DNA from: Nephrocerus scutellatus
Taxonomy: Eukaryota > Arthropoda > Insecta > Diptera > Pipunculidae
Assembly: GCA_947095585.1 (NCBI GenBank)
Contig: OX352765.1
Coordinates: 86,822,965-86,886,964 of the forward strand
Length of the DNA: 64,000 bases
Direction: 5' to 3'
Below the pieces are notes generated by a model that saw only the letters and a program-made list of their open reading frames with translations, had not been told where the DNA came from and did not search any database. The position numbers and the translations under genes are program-made. Below are positions 10,579 to 23,600 of the stretch, piece by piece (positions within the stretch are counted from its first letter, which is position 1; each line of letters opens with the position of its first letter).

Positions 10579-10996
10579 TAAATTCTCTATATTAACTTCG
10601 CGTGCACGTGGCTGGCTGGTTGGCTGGCTGGCTGGCTGGCTGGTCAGATTTTCTGATCAATTTTTAGCCCACTTTCCATAGCCCGATTTTATTGAAATAT
10701 TGCACACATGTATATTTCCGGTGACAATACTTTCTATTATTACATGTGTGTCTTCGATGGAAAACACTTTGGAGCGATCGGCCCCTTGGGGACCCCAATA
10801 TACAATTTTTAAATATCGCTATATCGCATCAGATCACGGCAAAGTCTGAGCTCTGTGCTTTGTGAGCAGCGCTGTTCGCTGCCGCTGCGTAATTTTGTGG
10901 ATGCTTTTGTCAAAAAGCGAGCACGCAGTGTGTGTGTGTGTGTGTGTGTATCTCCGATTAGAGAATTTACAAATAAAATTTTAATTTTTATGGGTT
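10574..10996 (+). mobile_element. Helentron/DINE-1-like element with (GGCT)n
   Basis: Head 'tttaaattctctatattaac', (GGCT)n at about 10607-10640, core, (GT)n at about 10929-10949, then the inverted partner 'gattagagaatttac' and the tail 'aattttaatttttatggg'. The middle shares the 'gcatcagatcacg' subregion with the copies at 44600 and 52388. Confidence 0.75.
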
Positions 10997-11429
10997 GTTT
11001 TTTTATGCTAGAACTTTTTTAAAATCTAAAAATAAATTTAATAAAATTTAAAGTCTAAAATAAGCTGATTAGTATAATTAAACTTAAAAATTCAATATTT
11101 ATCGTTAATTATACGATTGCATATATGTGGCCTGTTTACGTTGCAAATATAAAAGGCCGGGCGAGAGTTAAACCAATTATTTGATAAATCATACTCGTAT
11201 CAATAAACAATTTTTATATCAGTAAATTTCAAACTGTAACTAAGCTCGGTATGAGGGCAGTCTGCACGCGACTAACGACAAGTAGCGTTGCTTATTGCAA
11301 TTCTAAGTACATAAAGTGAAATTTAATGTGACACACCCACTTTTCATATAGCAACATATTAAGTAACATTTGAGAATTCTAATCAAACATTATATCTATC
11401 TACTCGTACTTACATCTGTCACGGTCTAT

Positions 11430-11503
11430 TACGCTGATAACATGAACAACATGCTGATAATAATTATTATCGATTGTGATTCACATCTTGATGAACATGA
11501 TAG
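11430..11503. promoter_or_regulatory. Cluster of GATA-factor motifs upstream of the multi-CBM14 gene
   Basis: Four GATA cores occur within about 75 bases: CTGATAA at about 11434 and 11454, TTATCG at about 11467, and TGATAG at about 11498. They lie 130-200 bases upstream of the ATG at 11629. GATA factors are known to drive midgut genes in flies; that they act here is inference. Confidence 0.35.
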
Positions 11504-11628
11504 TCGTCGGTGTTGATCGATCGATCGACTGCGTTCATTATTAGTTCATTCATAAACCACAAATTGAACAGAAATTCTGTGATCAAATTTAATTGCCGAT
11601 ATGGTCGGTTGTAATTTTTTGGCATAAT

Positions 11629-11650
11629 ATGGCGCGTATATGGAGATGTT
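11629..11650 (+). CDS. Exon 1: start codon and signal-peptide N-terminus
   Basis: ATG GCG CGT ATA TGG AGA TGT T, then donor GTGAGT. It encodes MARIWRC plus the first base of a codon. Joined to exon 2 (starting TT) it gives F and then VILTGVLLATF, an ideal signal-peptide core. Both phase and sense fit, which is why this upstream exon was chosen. A nine-codon upstream open frame (11601-11627) precedes it. Confidence 0.65.
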
Positions 11651-14600
11651 GTGAGTGTTTTTGTTGAAATGTAGGCGCGGTCAGTCGACTAGTTGTTGCG
11701 AAAAATGTTCATACAAACTTCAAAGGATACCTGTCAATGTACCGCTCTCATTTAATAGACATGATTTTTTTCCCCCTCTAATGGATAAATTTCGTTGGTT
11801 TTTTGGCGATTTTAGTTTTTGGTTTTTTTGATTTTTTGGTATAAATACCACGAAATGGACCTTTGTTCAATGAGTTACATTCAAGTATTTGCTCGGTGTG
11901 GCTTTGTGTTTGATGTTTTTTTTTTGTGAATGTGACGAGAGGATACGAACAAGGATACAAACGCATCAGAGGAATTGCATTCGATAACAATGAAAAGTAA
12001 ACTAGAATATATTCATTAACTTTTTTCTTTTTTATTAAATAAAAATATTTAAAAAATCAGTGCTCGAAACAGTTATAAATTTGGTGAAAAAAAGGATTGA
12101 CTTTATAGAGTACGGTCGCTTGCATAAAGGCGACTTATATTTAGCTGGATTTTGGTACGATTTTTGCAGTCTGGCATAGTTGAGTATACAAAGTATCAGT
12201 CTTTCGTGCAATTCTATTAAACACATCTTCATCATTGAAGTTATTGTACACTTTTATGTATGCACCAAGCGATCACCAGCTTTCCAGTCGAGTCGAATAA
12301 AAAGACGAATGATGGTATTATGTTTTCACACGACCATAGACGAAGGTGACTGCTTTCTAAGGTATAGCCTAGCCTCTAAAGTAGGCATTATCCACACTAG
12401 TGTGTCGTGTGAAAAATAGCGTACATTACTCGCTAAAAGGTGCTTATCCATGCTCGTTAGATTACCGCACTCCGCGGCCTCCTCGTGCTTCAAGCTTCTA
12501 ACTCGCGCGATAACGTCCACTTTCTTAGCTCGATATGTAATATACCACCATTTCGTACATAAGTCAATTGATTTTTCAAAAGTAAACTCTACAAACTGGA
12601 TGACATCGGCTCGAGACTTTTTGCGGGAGGCCAGGACCGGAGCCCGGTTGTTGAGCCAAATATGATGATGATGATGATGAAACTCTACTCTTGAACAGAG
12701 TACCAAAAGCGAAAAGTAAAAAGTATCAAAGTACCATTGCAACTTAATTTCATTTTATTCTTAGGCATCCTGTATTCATCATAGCTCAGCATTTGGTACC
12801 TCTTATAAATTTAATCATTTTTTTAAATTCTCTATATTAACTTTGTGTGCCTGTGGCTGTCCGGCTAGCTGATGAATAGAATCTTGTGATCAATTTTTAA
12901 CCCACTTCCTAAGGCCCAACATGACAATACTTTCTATTCAAATTTGGGGTCGGGCTCCCATAAAAAATATTTTACAAAATTTACCCGATTTTCTTCCAAT
13001 TTTATACGCATGGGTATAATTTTATAAAAATTTGGAAATGATCCTGGCCCGTGGTAGGTGCCCCGCCCTAAACAAATTTTTTTGAAAATAGTACCCGATT
13101 TTCTTCAAATTTTATACGCATGAGTATCTCAGATGGTCAACACTTTCTGTAAAAATTTAAAAGTGATTGTGCCTCGGGGTCCGGGGGCTCCCATACAAAT
13201 TTTCTAAAAAAAAAAGTACCTGATTATCTTCAAATTTTATGTACAATATGTAACTCCGATGGACAACACTTTTTATAAAAATTTGGAAGTGATCGGCCCC
13301 CGGGATCGGGGGGCACCCGTACAAATTTTATAAAAAAAATTTCTGATTTTCTTTAAATTTTATACGCATTTGTATCTATTATTTGTAAAAATTTTGGAGT
13401 GATCGGATAGGGGGCTCCCAAACCACTTTATTCAAACTTAGCACATTAGGTATTCCCGATTAGAGAATTCAATTTAAAATTAAAATTTTTATGGATTGTT
13501 TTTTTAAAGTCTCTATATTAACTTTGCGTGCCCATGTGATTCTCTGTCTGTTTGTCTGTTTGTTTGTCTGTCTGTCGTGGAATATTGCGATAAATTTTTA
13601 ACCCAATTCTCAAAGGCCGATTTAATTGAAACCTTGTGTATTACCGTTGACAATACTTTCTATTGAAATTTGGAGCCATGGGCCATGGAGGGGCACCTAT
13701 AAATTTTTATTAATAACCATATTTTTTTCAAACTGCAAACATGGGTATCTGTGATGAAAGCACTTTTTTATTAAAGTGATCGGGCCACAAGCCCTAGGGG
13801 CACCTATATAACTTTTTTAAAAATTAACCCAATTTTTTCAAATTTTGCACAAGATTTGAGAATTTACATGCAACATTTTTATGGATTGTTTTTTTTTTCA
13901 TATTTCTTACCTTTAATCTTTTAATCTGCTGCACACACATAATTTTTTTTTACCAAAATTTTTCATAAAAATAACACTCCTTTCAGTTGTTATTTTAACG
14001 GGAGTGCTTTTGGCAACATTTGCCTGCTGTTGGGCTGCTGATCCGGATCCTGACTGCGCACAGCGCAGACTTTTACAGCTTCCTTTACATTGGGAACATC
14101 CAACGGATTGTGAGAAATTCTATCGATGCACAAACAGAAATATCAAACGTGAGATCCAATGCCCAAATAGTAAAGTGTACAACCCAAAATCGGGCAAGTG
14201 CTCTCCCGAGCGGAAGTTGTGCAGAAAAAAAGATCTTATTTCTACCAGTAATTTGAATGTGGTAAGTAAAGTGTTTTCAACTTTTAAAATAAGTTCTTTA
14301 GGCGACATGTTTTCGAAAAAAGGTCTCTCCTACAATGTAAATTGTAGAAAACTGTCTGAAAAGTGTGGAATATTAAAATTACCTTGCAACAAATAATCGG
14401 CATGTAGTCTTTAACAGTTTGGGGTTATTTTTAATGCCCTATTAACTATCTCGTATGCTTTTTTTTATAAAGTAGAATGTGGAATCACTTTACGCCCACC
14501 AATACAGCACAATCTATAAATTGACCATATGAGCTTTCGAGAAATTTAAAAAGCGTTAAAGTACTGTCCAATTCAAAGGCATTTCATTTGACTTTCTTAT

Positions 14601-17600
14601 TTTATATTAACCCTTTATGCACTCAATAATTAAGAAAATTGTTGTTTTCTTTTTCTTTTCAATTTTGCTTTAGGGGCACACATTCACTCTTTGCTTATTT
14701 GTAGCAATAAAGGTATATGATATGGGCAATAATTTTGTAGAGTAAGATTATGTGTGTAGATGTGACCATTAAAAACTAAGGGAGGCGTAATTTTAACTAA
14801 GAATCCGTCCAACATTATCATCTTTGGTTCTACAACTGGTTCTGTTCTAGCCTCACAAAATTAGAATCCCAATTTACAGTCGATTTTCTTATAATTCCAC
14901 CAAGTTATTTTTGACATGACATCGTCTCACTACAAGGTTTACAGAATACATTTTCAAAAGGTCGAATGTTAAATGTCCACTTTTATGTCACACTTATGTC
15001 TCACACTTATTTTTATGTCTTAACAGGTTTTGTCCTCTATTTTGTCACACTTTTAATAGTTTTTTCCTCTGTTATATCTCTATTTTAACAGTTTTTTGTC
15101 CTCTTTTATGTCATACTTTTAATAGTTTTTTCCTCTGTTATGTCACAATCTTAACAGTGTTTTTCCTTTGTTATGTCACACTTTTAAGGTCCACTGGGAG
15201 TTCGTCCCTAGGAACAAGAATTTTTTGAACTAAGCAATTTCTCAAGCGATTTTAATGAAATTCAGTATGTAGTACTAAGATATGACTATAAGACTAAGAT
15301 GCGACTATAAGTTCCTATATGGAAATTCTGCGATATGGTCATAAGGGTTTAGAATTTCGGGAACTATGACGTTTTGAGAGGTCCGTTCATGTATCCATAT
15401 CACAGACGGAAAGATCAGTAATGGTCCATTGTGATACCACTCTAGTAGCCTTGGTTTTTTTGAATAGCTTCCTACAGCTGTTCCTTAAATGCCTTAAGTC
15501 CGAGTTCCACCAAAGTGCCACTTCCACTTGTTGCCTCTTGGACAATTGGAAGGGCAGGAAGCAGAAAGCGCTTTATTAAAAGTACAGGTGAATAACTTGA
15601 GCTTGTTGTCAAGTTCATTAGTGCTAAGGGGCGGGATGTAAGATCAGAGTGTACGTTTAAATAGCGTTAAACGTAAGTGGATAGGGGGTTAGTCATCTAA
15701 ACTGAATTGTGTATACCGGTGATCGGAGAAAGAATGTTCAGCCAATACCTTCCAGTCTAGAATTCTTTGGTTGAGAGAGTCGGTGACAAGAGTAATATAT
15801 AACACTTCTTGTCGACTCCTGTCAACGAAGGTTGGTTCATTACCAGTATTGAATACAGTTAGGTTTGTACTTAAAATATAATCGAAAAGTAGCTGCCACA
15901 TACTGAGTGGATAGGCATTTGCATCGCAGCCGATATTACCAGGGAGAGATCCCTCGTTGTCGTGGGCGAGATAAGCCAATGCCCGCCAATATGTTTCTTG
16001 GTGAGTCTCCAACTGTGCGGCAGTTGCATCTAAATCGCTGAAGTTAGGGACTAAAAGTACATTTAGATTACGTTTCACTAATATGCATAATCTAGGGCTA
16101 CCTTTATTTGCTACATATAGTGGAGTCCTGAGTCCGCAAACCAGGTTGTTAACAATCCATGGTTCTTGGATTAGGACGATGTCCTCTCCGCCTAAAAGCA
16201 GACGGAGTGAAAGGGAGGCCGAAGCCTTTTTAGAGTGTTGGAGGTTAATCTGAACTAACAGTAGCATTTCTGTTGCAATCAGGGAGAGAAACCTTCACCA
16301 CGGTATTCTCCAGATCTTCCCTTTCTAAAGACGAACTGAGAAGTACGTACTCGTTGGGGAATTCTTTGAAGGTTGAGTCCTCCGTCTCCATATCCGATAG
16401 AGGATCGACCAGGGAGATAGACACCGAAGTTTTTCAAGTGTACATCAATTTATTTTCTCACAATTTCCCCCCAACAACAAATCTTCGTAAGACTTTCCCA
16501 TCGAACGCGGCTAAGACAGTATTTTTTCTGAGCACCAAGAGTCCAAGACTTAGATCCATATCTAGTTACTAGTCTTATATGCCAGACACTAAGATTTTAT
16601 GGTTAAATTTCATGATTTGAAGAGTCTTGAGAGAATAAAGTAGACTAAAGCTACCCTGCGCGTATTTCTGATTCCATGCGGTTATCGGCTGCTTCAATTA
16701 ACACGAGATTAGTAAAAGATTGCACTTTTTCAAATTCATATTCTAAATTGATGGATCATCAGCTTACAGACGTGGCTTTGCTTATATTATGAGCAGTCTC
16801 AACCTCACTCAATCTGAATAAAAGCTTCTTGTATGGCTCCTGATTTTTTACCAATGATTTCGTCTGCAAAAGCTAGTTCCTGTATGGACTTATAGCGGAT
16901 TCTTACTCTTGCCTTGAGATCAGAGTCTCGGATCGCTTACTCCAACGCTAGTTTAAGGAGCCTGTTATAGATGTCAATCAATATCTATTCAAGAAACTCC
17001 CCAAACAAGAACTCAAATTTTTGGACCTAAAACAAAAACTCCTAAGTTCTTTTAAGAATTTGTGAGTATAGTCATTCCTTTAACCTGTCTGGCAGATACA
17101 AGTTTTTATAAAAACTTCGCAAGGTATAAGTTTACTCCAATGAGCGTCCACTGTATTTTTAACAAGTTTTTTTTAGGTTGTTATTAAAAACTAGAATCTT
17201 TACCTGTAATTTCCGATTCAGTTTTAAATAATGAACGTATGCCTACAGAAAGTGCTTTTGAGTTGAAAATGTCTTTTAATCCTTTCTTATTTCCATATCA
17301 TTTTAAAAGTTGAAGCAAAGCTTACATGTACTTACGTCGTATATATTTACAATCAAAGTAAATTTCATTAAAATGTCAAAACGTATTACCCTACCTTTCG
17401 GTAAGATTACCAAATTTTAATTATTACACCGTACCAATTTTTGTTACAGGCAAGCAATGTCGATGTTTGTTCAAATCAACCAAGTGACTCATTTTTACCG
17501 AATCCAACAAATTGTAGAAGTTATTACATTTGCCATGCGGACATTGCTTACATACAGGACTGCGATGTTGACAGTTATTTCAATGAGACACTATTAATCT

Positions 17601-20600
17601 GCCAACCAGACACACAACGAATTTGCTGGAAAAATAAATGCATTGACAAAGATGATGGAACTATGTTGCCAAATCAAGAATCTTGTCACGAATTTTATTT
17701 ATGCCATAATGGTGAGACATTCCAGCAAACGTGTAATGAAAATAGTTACTTTGATAGTAACGAGTTTATATGCAAGCCAGGCGATTGTCCAAAGGATGTG
17801 ACAACGATTGAACCGCCCACCGATAGTACAACAGCCGTAGAATCAATAAACACAGAATCAACTACTGAGGAACCAAACACGAAAGAATCAACCACTGGGG
17901 AACCAGCAACTTTGGGATCAACAACCCATGAATCTTCAACTGAGAAATCAACAACCACAGAACCAACCACCAAAGATACAACAACTGAGGAACCAGCAAC
18001 TGAAAAATCAACAACTGTGGAACCAACAACAGATGGTACTACAACCGTAGAACCAATAAGCACAGAATCAACAACTGAGGAATCAACCACGAAAAAATCA
18101 ACCACTGGAGAACCAACAACTTTGGCATCAACAACCATTGAATCATCAACTGAGAAATCAACAACCACAGAACCAACCACCAAAGATACAACAACTGAGG
18201 AACCAGCAACTGAAAAATCAACAACTGGTGAACCAACAACAGATGGTACAACAACCGTAGAACCAACAAACACAGAATCAACAACTGAGGAACCAACCAC
18301 GAAAGAATCAGCCACTGGGGAACCAACAACTTTGGCATCAACAACCAATGAATCATCAACTGAGGAATCAACAACCACAGAATCAACCACCAAATATACA
18401 ACAACTGTGGAACCAACAACAGATGGTACAACATCCGTAGAACCAATAAACACAGAATCAACAACTGAAGAACCAACCACGAAAGAATCAACCACTGGGG
18501 AACCAACAACTTTGGGATCAACAACCACAGAACTAACGACCATAGATACAACAACTGAGGAACCAGCAACGAAAAAATCAACTGGGGAACCAACAACAGA
18601 TGGTACAACAACCGTAGAACCAATAAGCACAGAATCAACAACTGAGGAACCAGCAACGCAAAAATCAACAACTGGGGAACCAACAACAGATGGTACAACA
18701 ACCGTAGAACCAATAAACACAGAATCAACAACTGAAGAACCAACCACGAAAGAATCAACCACTGGGGAACCAACAACTTTGGGATCAACAACCACAGAAC
18801 TAACGACCATAGATACAACAACAGAGGAACCAGCAACTGAAAAATCAACCACTAAGGATCCAACCACGAAAGAATCAACTACCCTGCAACCAACAGAGCC
18901 AAGTACTCTAGAACCCTGCACTTGTTCCGGTGGACACAACGATGGTGATTTTGTAGCACACGAGACAGACTGTTCAATGTTTTATATCTGCTACAATGGA
19001 ACACTCTTTGAGTTATCGTGTAACGAGGGCAATTATTATGATGCGGCGAATAAAATGTGCGTAACAGGAGCCTGTAAGCGGCCTACAAAATCGTTGCCAC
19101 CATATTATAGAAAAGTAGACAACATTAAAAGAGCAACAACAATAAATCAAGAAACACACCGTGCAAAACGATCAGTAGCCGAGCTGCTAGATCAAGAAAA
19201 CCTTGAAAATTGCACATGCCCTGGTGGATATAATGAAGGTGAACTCCTTCAACATCCGACTGAGTGTGAAAAGTTCTACATTTGTCACAAACGTCAACTC
19301 ATTGATGGAAATTGTGGCATAGGAAAGAGGTTTGATGTGAATACACTGTCGTGCATTGACGACGATATGCAAATATGTTGGACATATGAACCGCCCGAGG
19401 ATCCATTTGCATGCACCGCAGCTAACAATGGAACTTGGTTACCCCATGAAACTCAGTGCAATGAATACTATGTGTGCGTCAATTCGGCCAAAATACTTCA
19501 ATCGTGTGGCGTTGGCAAATTTTTTAACAACATTACAGCCAACTGTGTGCCAGACACGCAAAATGTTTGCTGGAAGCCAACAGCTAATTACTGTGCTGAC
19601 AAGCCGGAGGGGCAACTTATAAAACATCCCACACAATGTGACTACTTTTACATTTGTCATAAAAACTTGACAATTATGCAACAATGCTCCGGTGACGCTT
19701 GGTTCGATCCAAGCGCTCTGATGTGCAAACCGGATGTAAATGCGATTTGTCATAATCCGTGTGAAAATATTACCGGTTCCTCTGATTTGCCACATCCGGA
19801 TTGCAGGCGTTACTATCAGTGTACCAATCGTCAGACGCACGTTGAAATCTGTCCTAGTGGAATGAATTTTGATAAAATTCTAAAACGGTGCTCCACTAGG
19901 GCTGTTTGCTCCAACATTTGTGATGACTCAATCGATGGCAGTGTATTTCCGGTGCCCGCTGATAACAAGAGCTTCTACATTTGCTATGATCATGTGCCTG
20001 TGCAGCAAAACTGTAAGCCAGGTTCGAGTTTTGATCCGGCTCAACTGATCTGTTCACCAACAGGAGATGTGAGTATTGTTTAACGCTTAACTATTGAAGC
20101 TAAAGCTTGGTGTTGATAGTTAAATGATTATTAAAAAAAAAATACTATCGATTATAAACAGGGAATGCCCTCAAAAGTACACAGTGCGGAATAATTAGTT
20201 TTTTATCATCTATTTGCGTAATTCCATTGTGATTGCGGGAATTTGGTATATAGTACTTTTTTATTGACCCATATAGATAGGAAAAGTTGAGCTCTTTCAA
20301 TGAAATGTGTCCCAATTTTTGTAATCAATAATGAAGAATCGACTCTGGTTCTTATGTCACAGCCAATTTTTCAATTATTCTTGACATTGATCATACTTTT
20401 AACGCGAACATAATTGTTTATAAGCTGTAAGCACTGAACATCTTATTAAAAGTGAAACTTAAGTTTCAAAATTATTGCTCCTTACCCACCCGACGTCTGA
20501 TCGACACTTACCACAAGATCGAGCTGCATTGAACATTTGAACATTTTTCTCTTTCAACAGATTTTACAGAAGGTATTTGATAATATTTGTTTTTCCCTCT

Positions 20601-23600
20601 TTAGTTCTAGTCTGTTTGTGATGAACTGATGACCTTCCACATTTTTGAATTTGATGCCGATTTTTAGAGTCGATCTAATACAATTTGGCATCCCTAAGCT
20701 TTAGTGTTGCTTTGACTAGGCAATTATTAAAGTTTAAGCTTAACCTTATCATTCACGAAGCCTACACGCTTACGTACTTTTGCGGGCAATACAGGCTTGC
20801 CATCTCTAAATCTTTCTTAGTTTTTGACGTTTTGCGATTATTCTACTGCCTTTCGCTAAATCGTCCGATTTCTTATTACCTTCCATGTCACCCTGCCCTG
20901 GAACTAATACAATGAATATGGTTTGACTTATCGAAGCAAGTTCTTCTTGGTACTGCCTAACTAGTTTCGAGCTATTTACCGTCACTTTAGTGGCTTTGAT
21001 TGTAAATGTCTGTCTACACCATATGACGATATTTCCGATGTGTGCGGTTCTTTGTCCTAAGGCACCTATATGGCTATTATATTTGCCAGAAATATGCTAG
21101 ACTGATCTGTCATAGAGCCTATAGGTTACTAAGCTGTTCTTTGGTAAATGTATTCAGTTGACTGATTTTATGTATTATTAACATTTAGTTTAGTTTGACA
21201 TTTTGCTAAGCCTGTTGTTCAACAATACAAGAAATTACTGTTTTAGTAAAGTTGCAACGTAACTCAACCTTTGTTAGAAGTTGTTCAATCGTTTTCAATT
21301 TCAATTCAATTTTTAAATTCTCTATATTAACTTCACTTGCACGTGGCTGGCTGGCTGGCACACCAAATCTTGTGATCAATTTTTAACCCACTTCCTAAAG
21401 CTCGATTTTATTGAAACTTTGCGCACATATGTATCTCCCATGACAACACTTTCTATTAAAATTTTGGGCCGCAGGGTCGGGGGGCTCCTATGCAAATATT
21501 TTACAAAACGTACCCGATTTTCCTCAATTTTTTAATGACTGAGTTATTCAAACAATATGGCAAATAATAATAAAAACTCATAAAAATGAAAATTGTTCAT
21601 GTAAATTCTCTAATCGGAGATGCACTCCCAAAATTTTTACAATAAGTGTTGTCACGATTCACTTCTAAATTTTAATAGAAAGTGTTGTCATCGGAGATAC
21701 ATACACCAGCCACCTACCAGCCATCGACAGACAGACACATGTCGACGCGAAGTTTCATAACAATCGGTCGAGCCGTTTCGGAGTAGTTGAGCCTCAAACA
21801 CCGTGACGCGAGATTAAATAATGAAAGGGGGTTAAGAATTACCAAAATTGATCGTGCTTCACTTTTTTGTCTTGGGGTATTTTTATTGATTTTTTTTTTA
21901 ATTTTTTCTCTTTTTTGCAACTGTTTGTTGTTTTGTCTAACTGATAAAATAAAAAATTTCTTTTTTATTTGCAAAAATAATGGCGCTGACTCATTTAAAT
22001 TACACAAGAAAGGGTTCTATCTTTTTACTTTTTACAAACTGACGCATAGTCCACATGTTGTGGTCATTAGCTATACAGGGTGTAACAGTTTAGGTGGCAA
22101 TTACTTAAATGGGTGATTACTTGAAAGGTCGTCAAAGTCAAAAAAAATTTTAAACGCGATTATCTAGAAAAATGCTCTTTGATACATTTTTTTGACAAAT
22201 GCAGTATTAAAGCCTATTCAATTTCCTACAAATTCATGGCACAATGTTTCTGTATTTGGGCAACAGGAGCATGGCTAAAATAAAAAGTTTGGCAGTACGC
22301 GTACATTGCAATCGTCTAAGTGGCATGTGGAATCCTCCTTCCTGGCGGTTTTACAGTATTCTTTTTCTGTAGAATATACCAGCTCTTTCATTCTTTCCCA
22401 CACAAAAAATCTAGAAGCGTTAAATCCAATGACCTGAACGGCCAAAATACCGGTCCGTTTAACATTTACCTAAACATTTCGCAGTATTTTTAGCGACAGT
22501 TAATATGTTATTATTCCAACAAAGCTTATCGTTAACGCACATACATGGAATTGCGCGTTTTTCAATTTACCCAATGGATAATGGCATTGGATTTAAGATA
22601 AGTTTGGACGACAGGAGCCAGCATTGGGTTTTTGAAGCGTTAAGTTCTATTAGTTGGTTTTCTGCCAATACTATTATGCTGTCCAGGTCAGAATTTAACG
22701 TGATTAACATATGTATTTGAATTCCACATGAGAAGTGGAGACGCGTTCCACAAACTAATATGAGAAGCTGAGAGTACCCGCGTCAGCGAGAGAACGAAAT
22801 GGATTAGAAGTAACAGACAAGAGATCATTAATTAAACTGAGAAAGAGTAAAAGAAAGAGTATAGTGCCCTGAGGAACGCCAACATTCTGTGATTTTTATC
22901 ACTTTGGTTAGGTTAGGTTAGGTTTAAGTAATTGCTTTATGCAAACGTTGTGATACCACAGGATCTTATTACTTTCTCCCCTTTAAATAAAGCCTTTTGG
23001 GCCTTTTATTAAACTTGACATGTCTCGCACTGTACTGTTTTCGATATCTTAGAGGTGGTCTAAGCTGTATTTACCCATACGTTGGTTCATTCTGTATTCT
23101 AATGTCGGACAAGACCCGGCGCACTCGCATATTCCCCAAAAACGTAGTTTCAAAGTTGTATATATGTATAATATATTGCTACGAAATATACGAGTAGGCT
23201 TTCTATGGAGTTCATAATAGATTATGCAAATAAAAACACAACCCAATCGAATCCGGGCTTCTTCATCATCAATGCGGTACACTTATCTTTTAATGGCATA
23301 ATGGTTCACCGTGGCACACCGGTTACGGGGTCCTCTCCAAAGCTCTAAACATTTTGCTGTTAACTAAGTTAGTCAGCATGATATGTTTTTGTTAATTTAC
23401 AAAGTCTATGGGCTGGGCAGCTTTAAAACATAATTTTCATGTTAATCCACGTTTTTATTTTTATTTTAAATCAAATATTTTTTTTCAACCACGTTTTTTA
23501 CTTCTGGCTTGAGTTGGGAATGAATTTAAAAGTATCATTTGATTTTGTATCGTTTTTTACGTTACTTCTGATATCACAAATTCCATTAATGAAAAAGAAA

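Larger units (their letters stand above)
10331..11090. repeat. Inverted repeat around a MITE and a Helentron-like copy
   Basis: The block 'tactaatcagcttatttt' at about 10331-10360 recurs as its reverse complement at about 11055-11085, with looser pairing continuing inward. The arms enclose the MITE at 10378-10578 and the Helentron-like copy at 10574-10996. Confidence 0.6.

Noticed and set aside
12326..12742. 138-codon minus-strand frame with polyHis
   Set aside because: The His run comes from the (ATG)n tail of an RTE-like element; no family similarity.
14262..14396. Extension of exon 2 into the intron
   Set aside because: A strong GTAAGT donor at 14262 and in-phase exon 3 acceptor fit better; the extension has no domain.
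17746..18939. Minus-strand frames of 397 and 269 codons
   Set aside because: Shadows of the Thr/Glu/Pro repeat in exon 3, opened by codon bias.
22904..22925. TTAGG-like run resembling insect telomere repeat
   Set aside because: Only about three units, next to retrotransposon debris; flies generally lack TTAGG telomeres.
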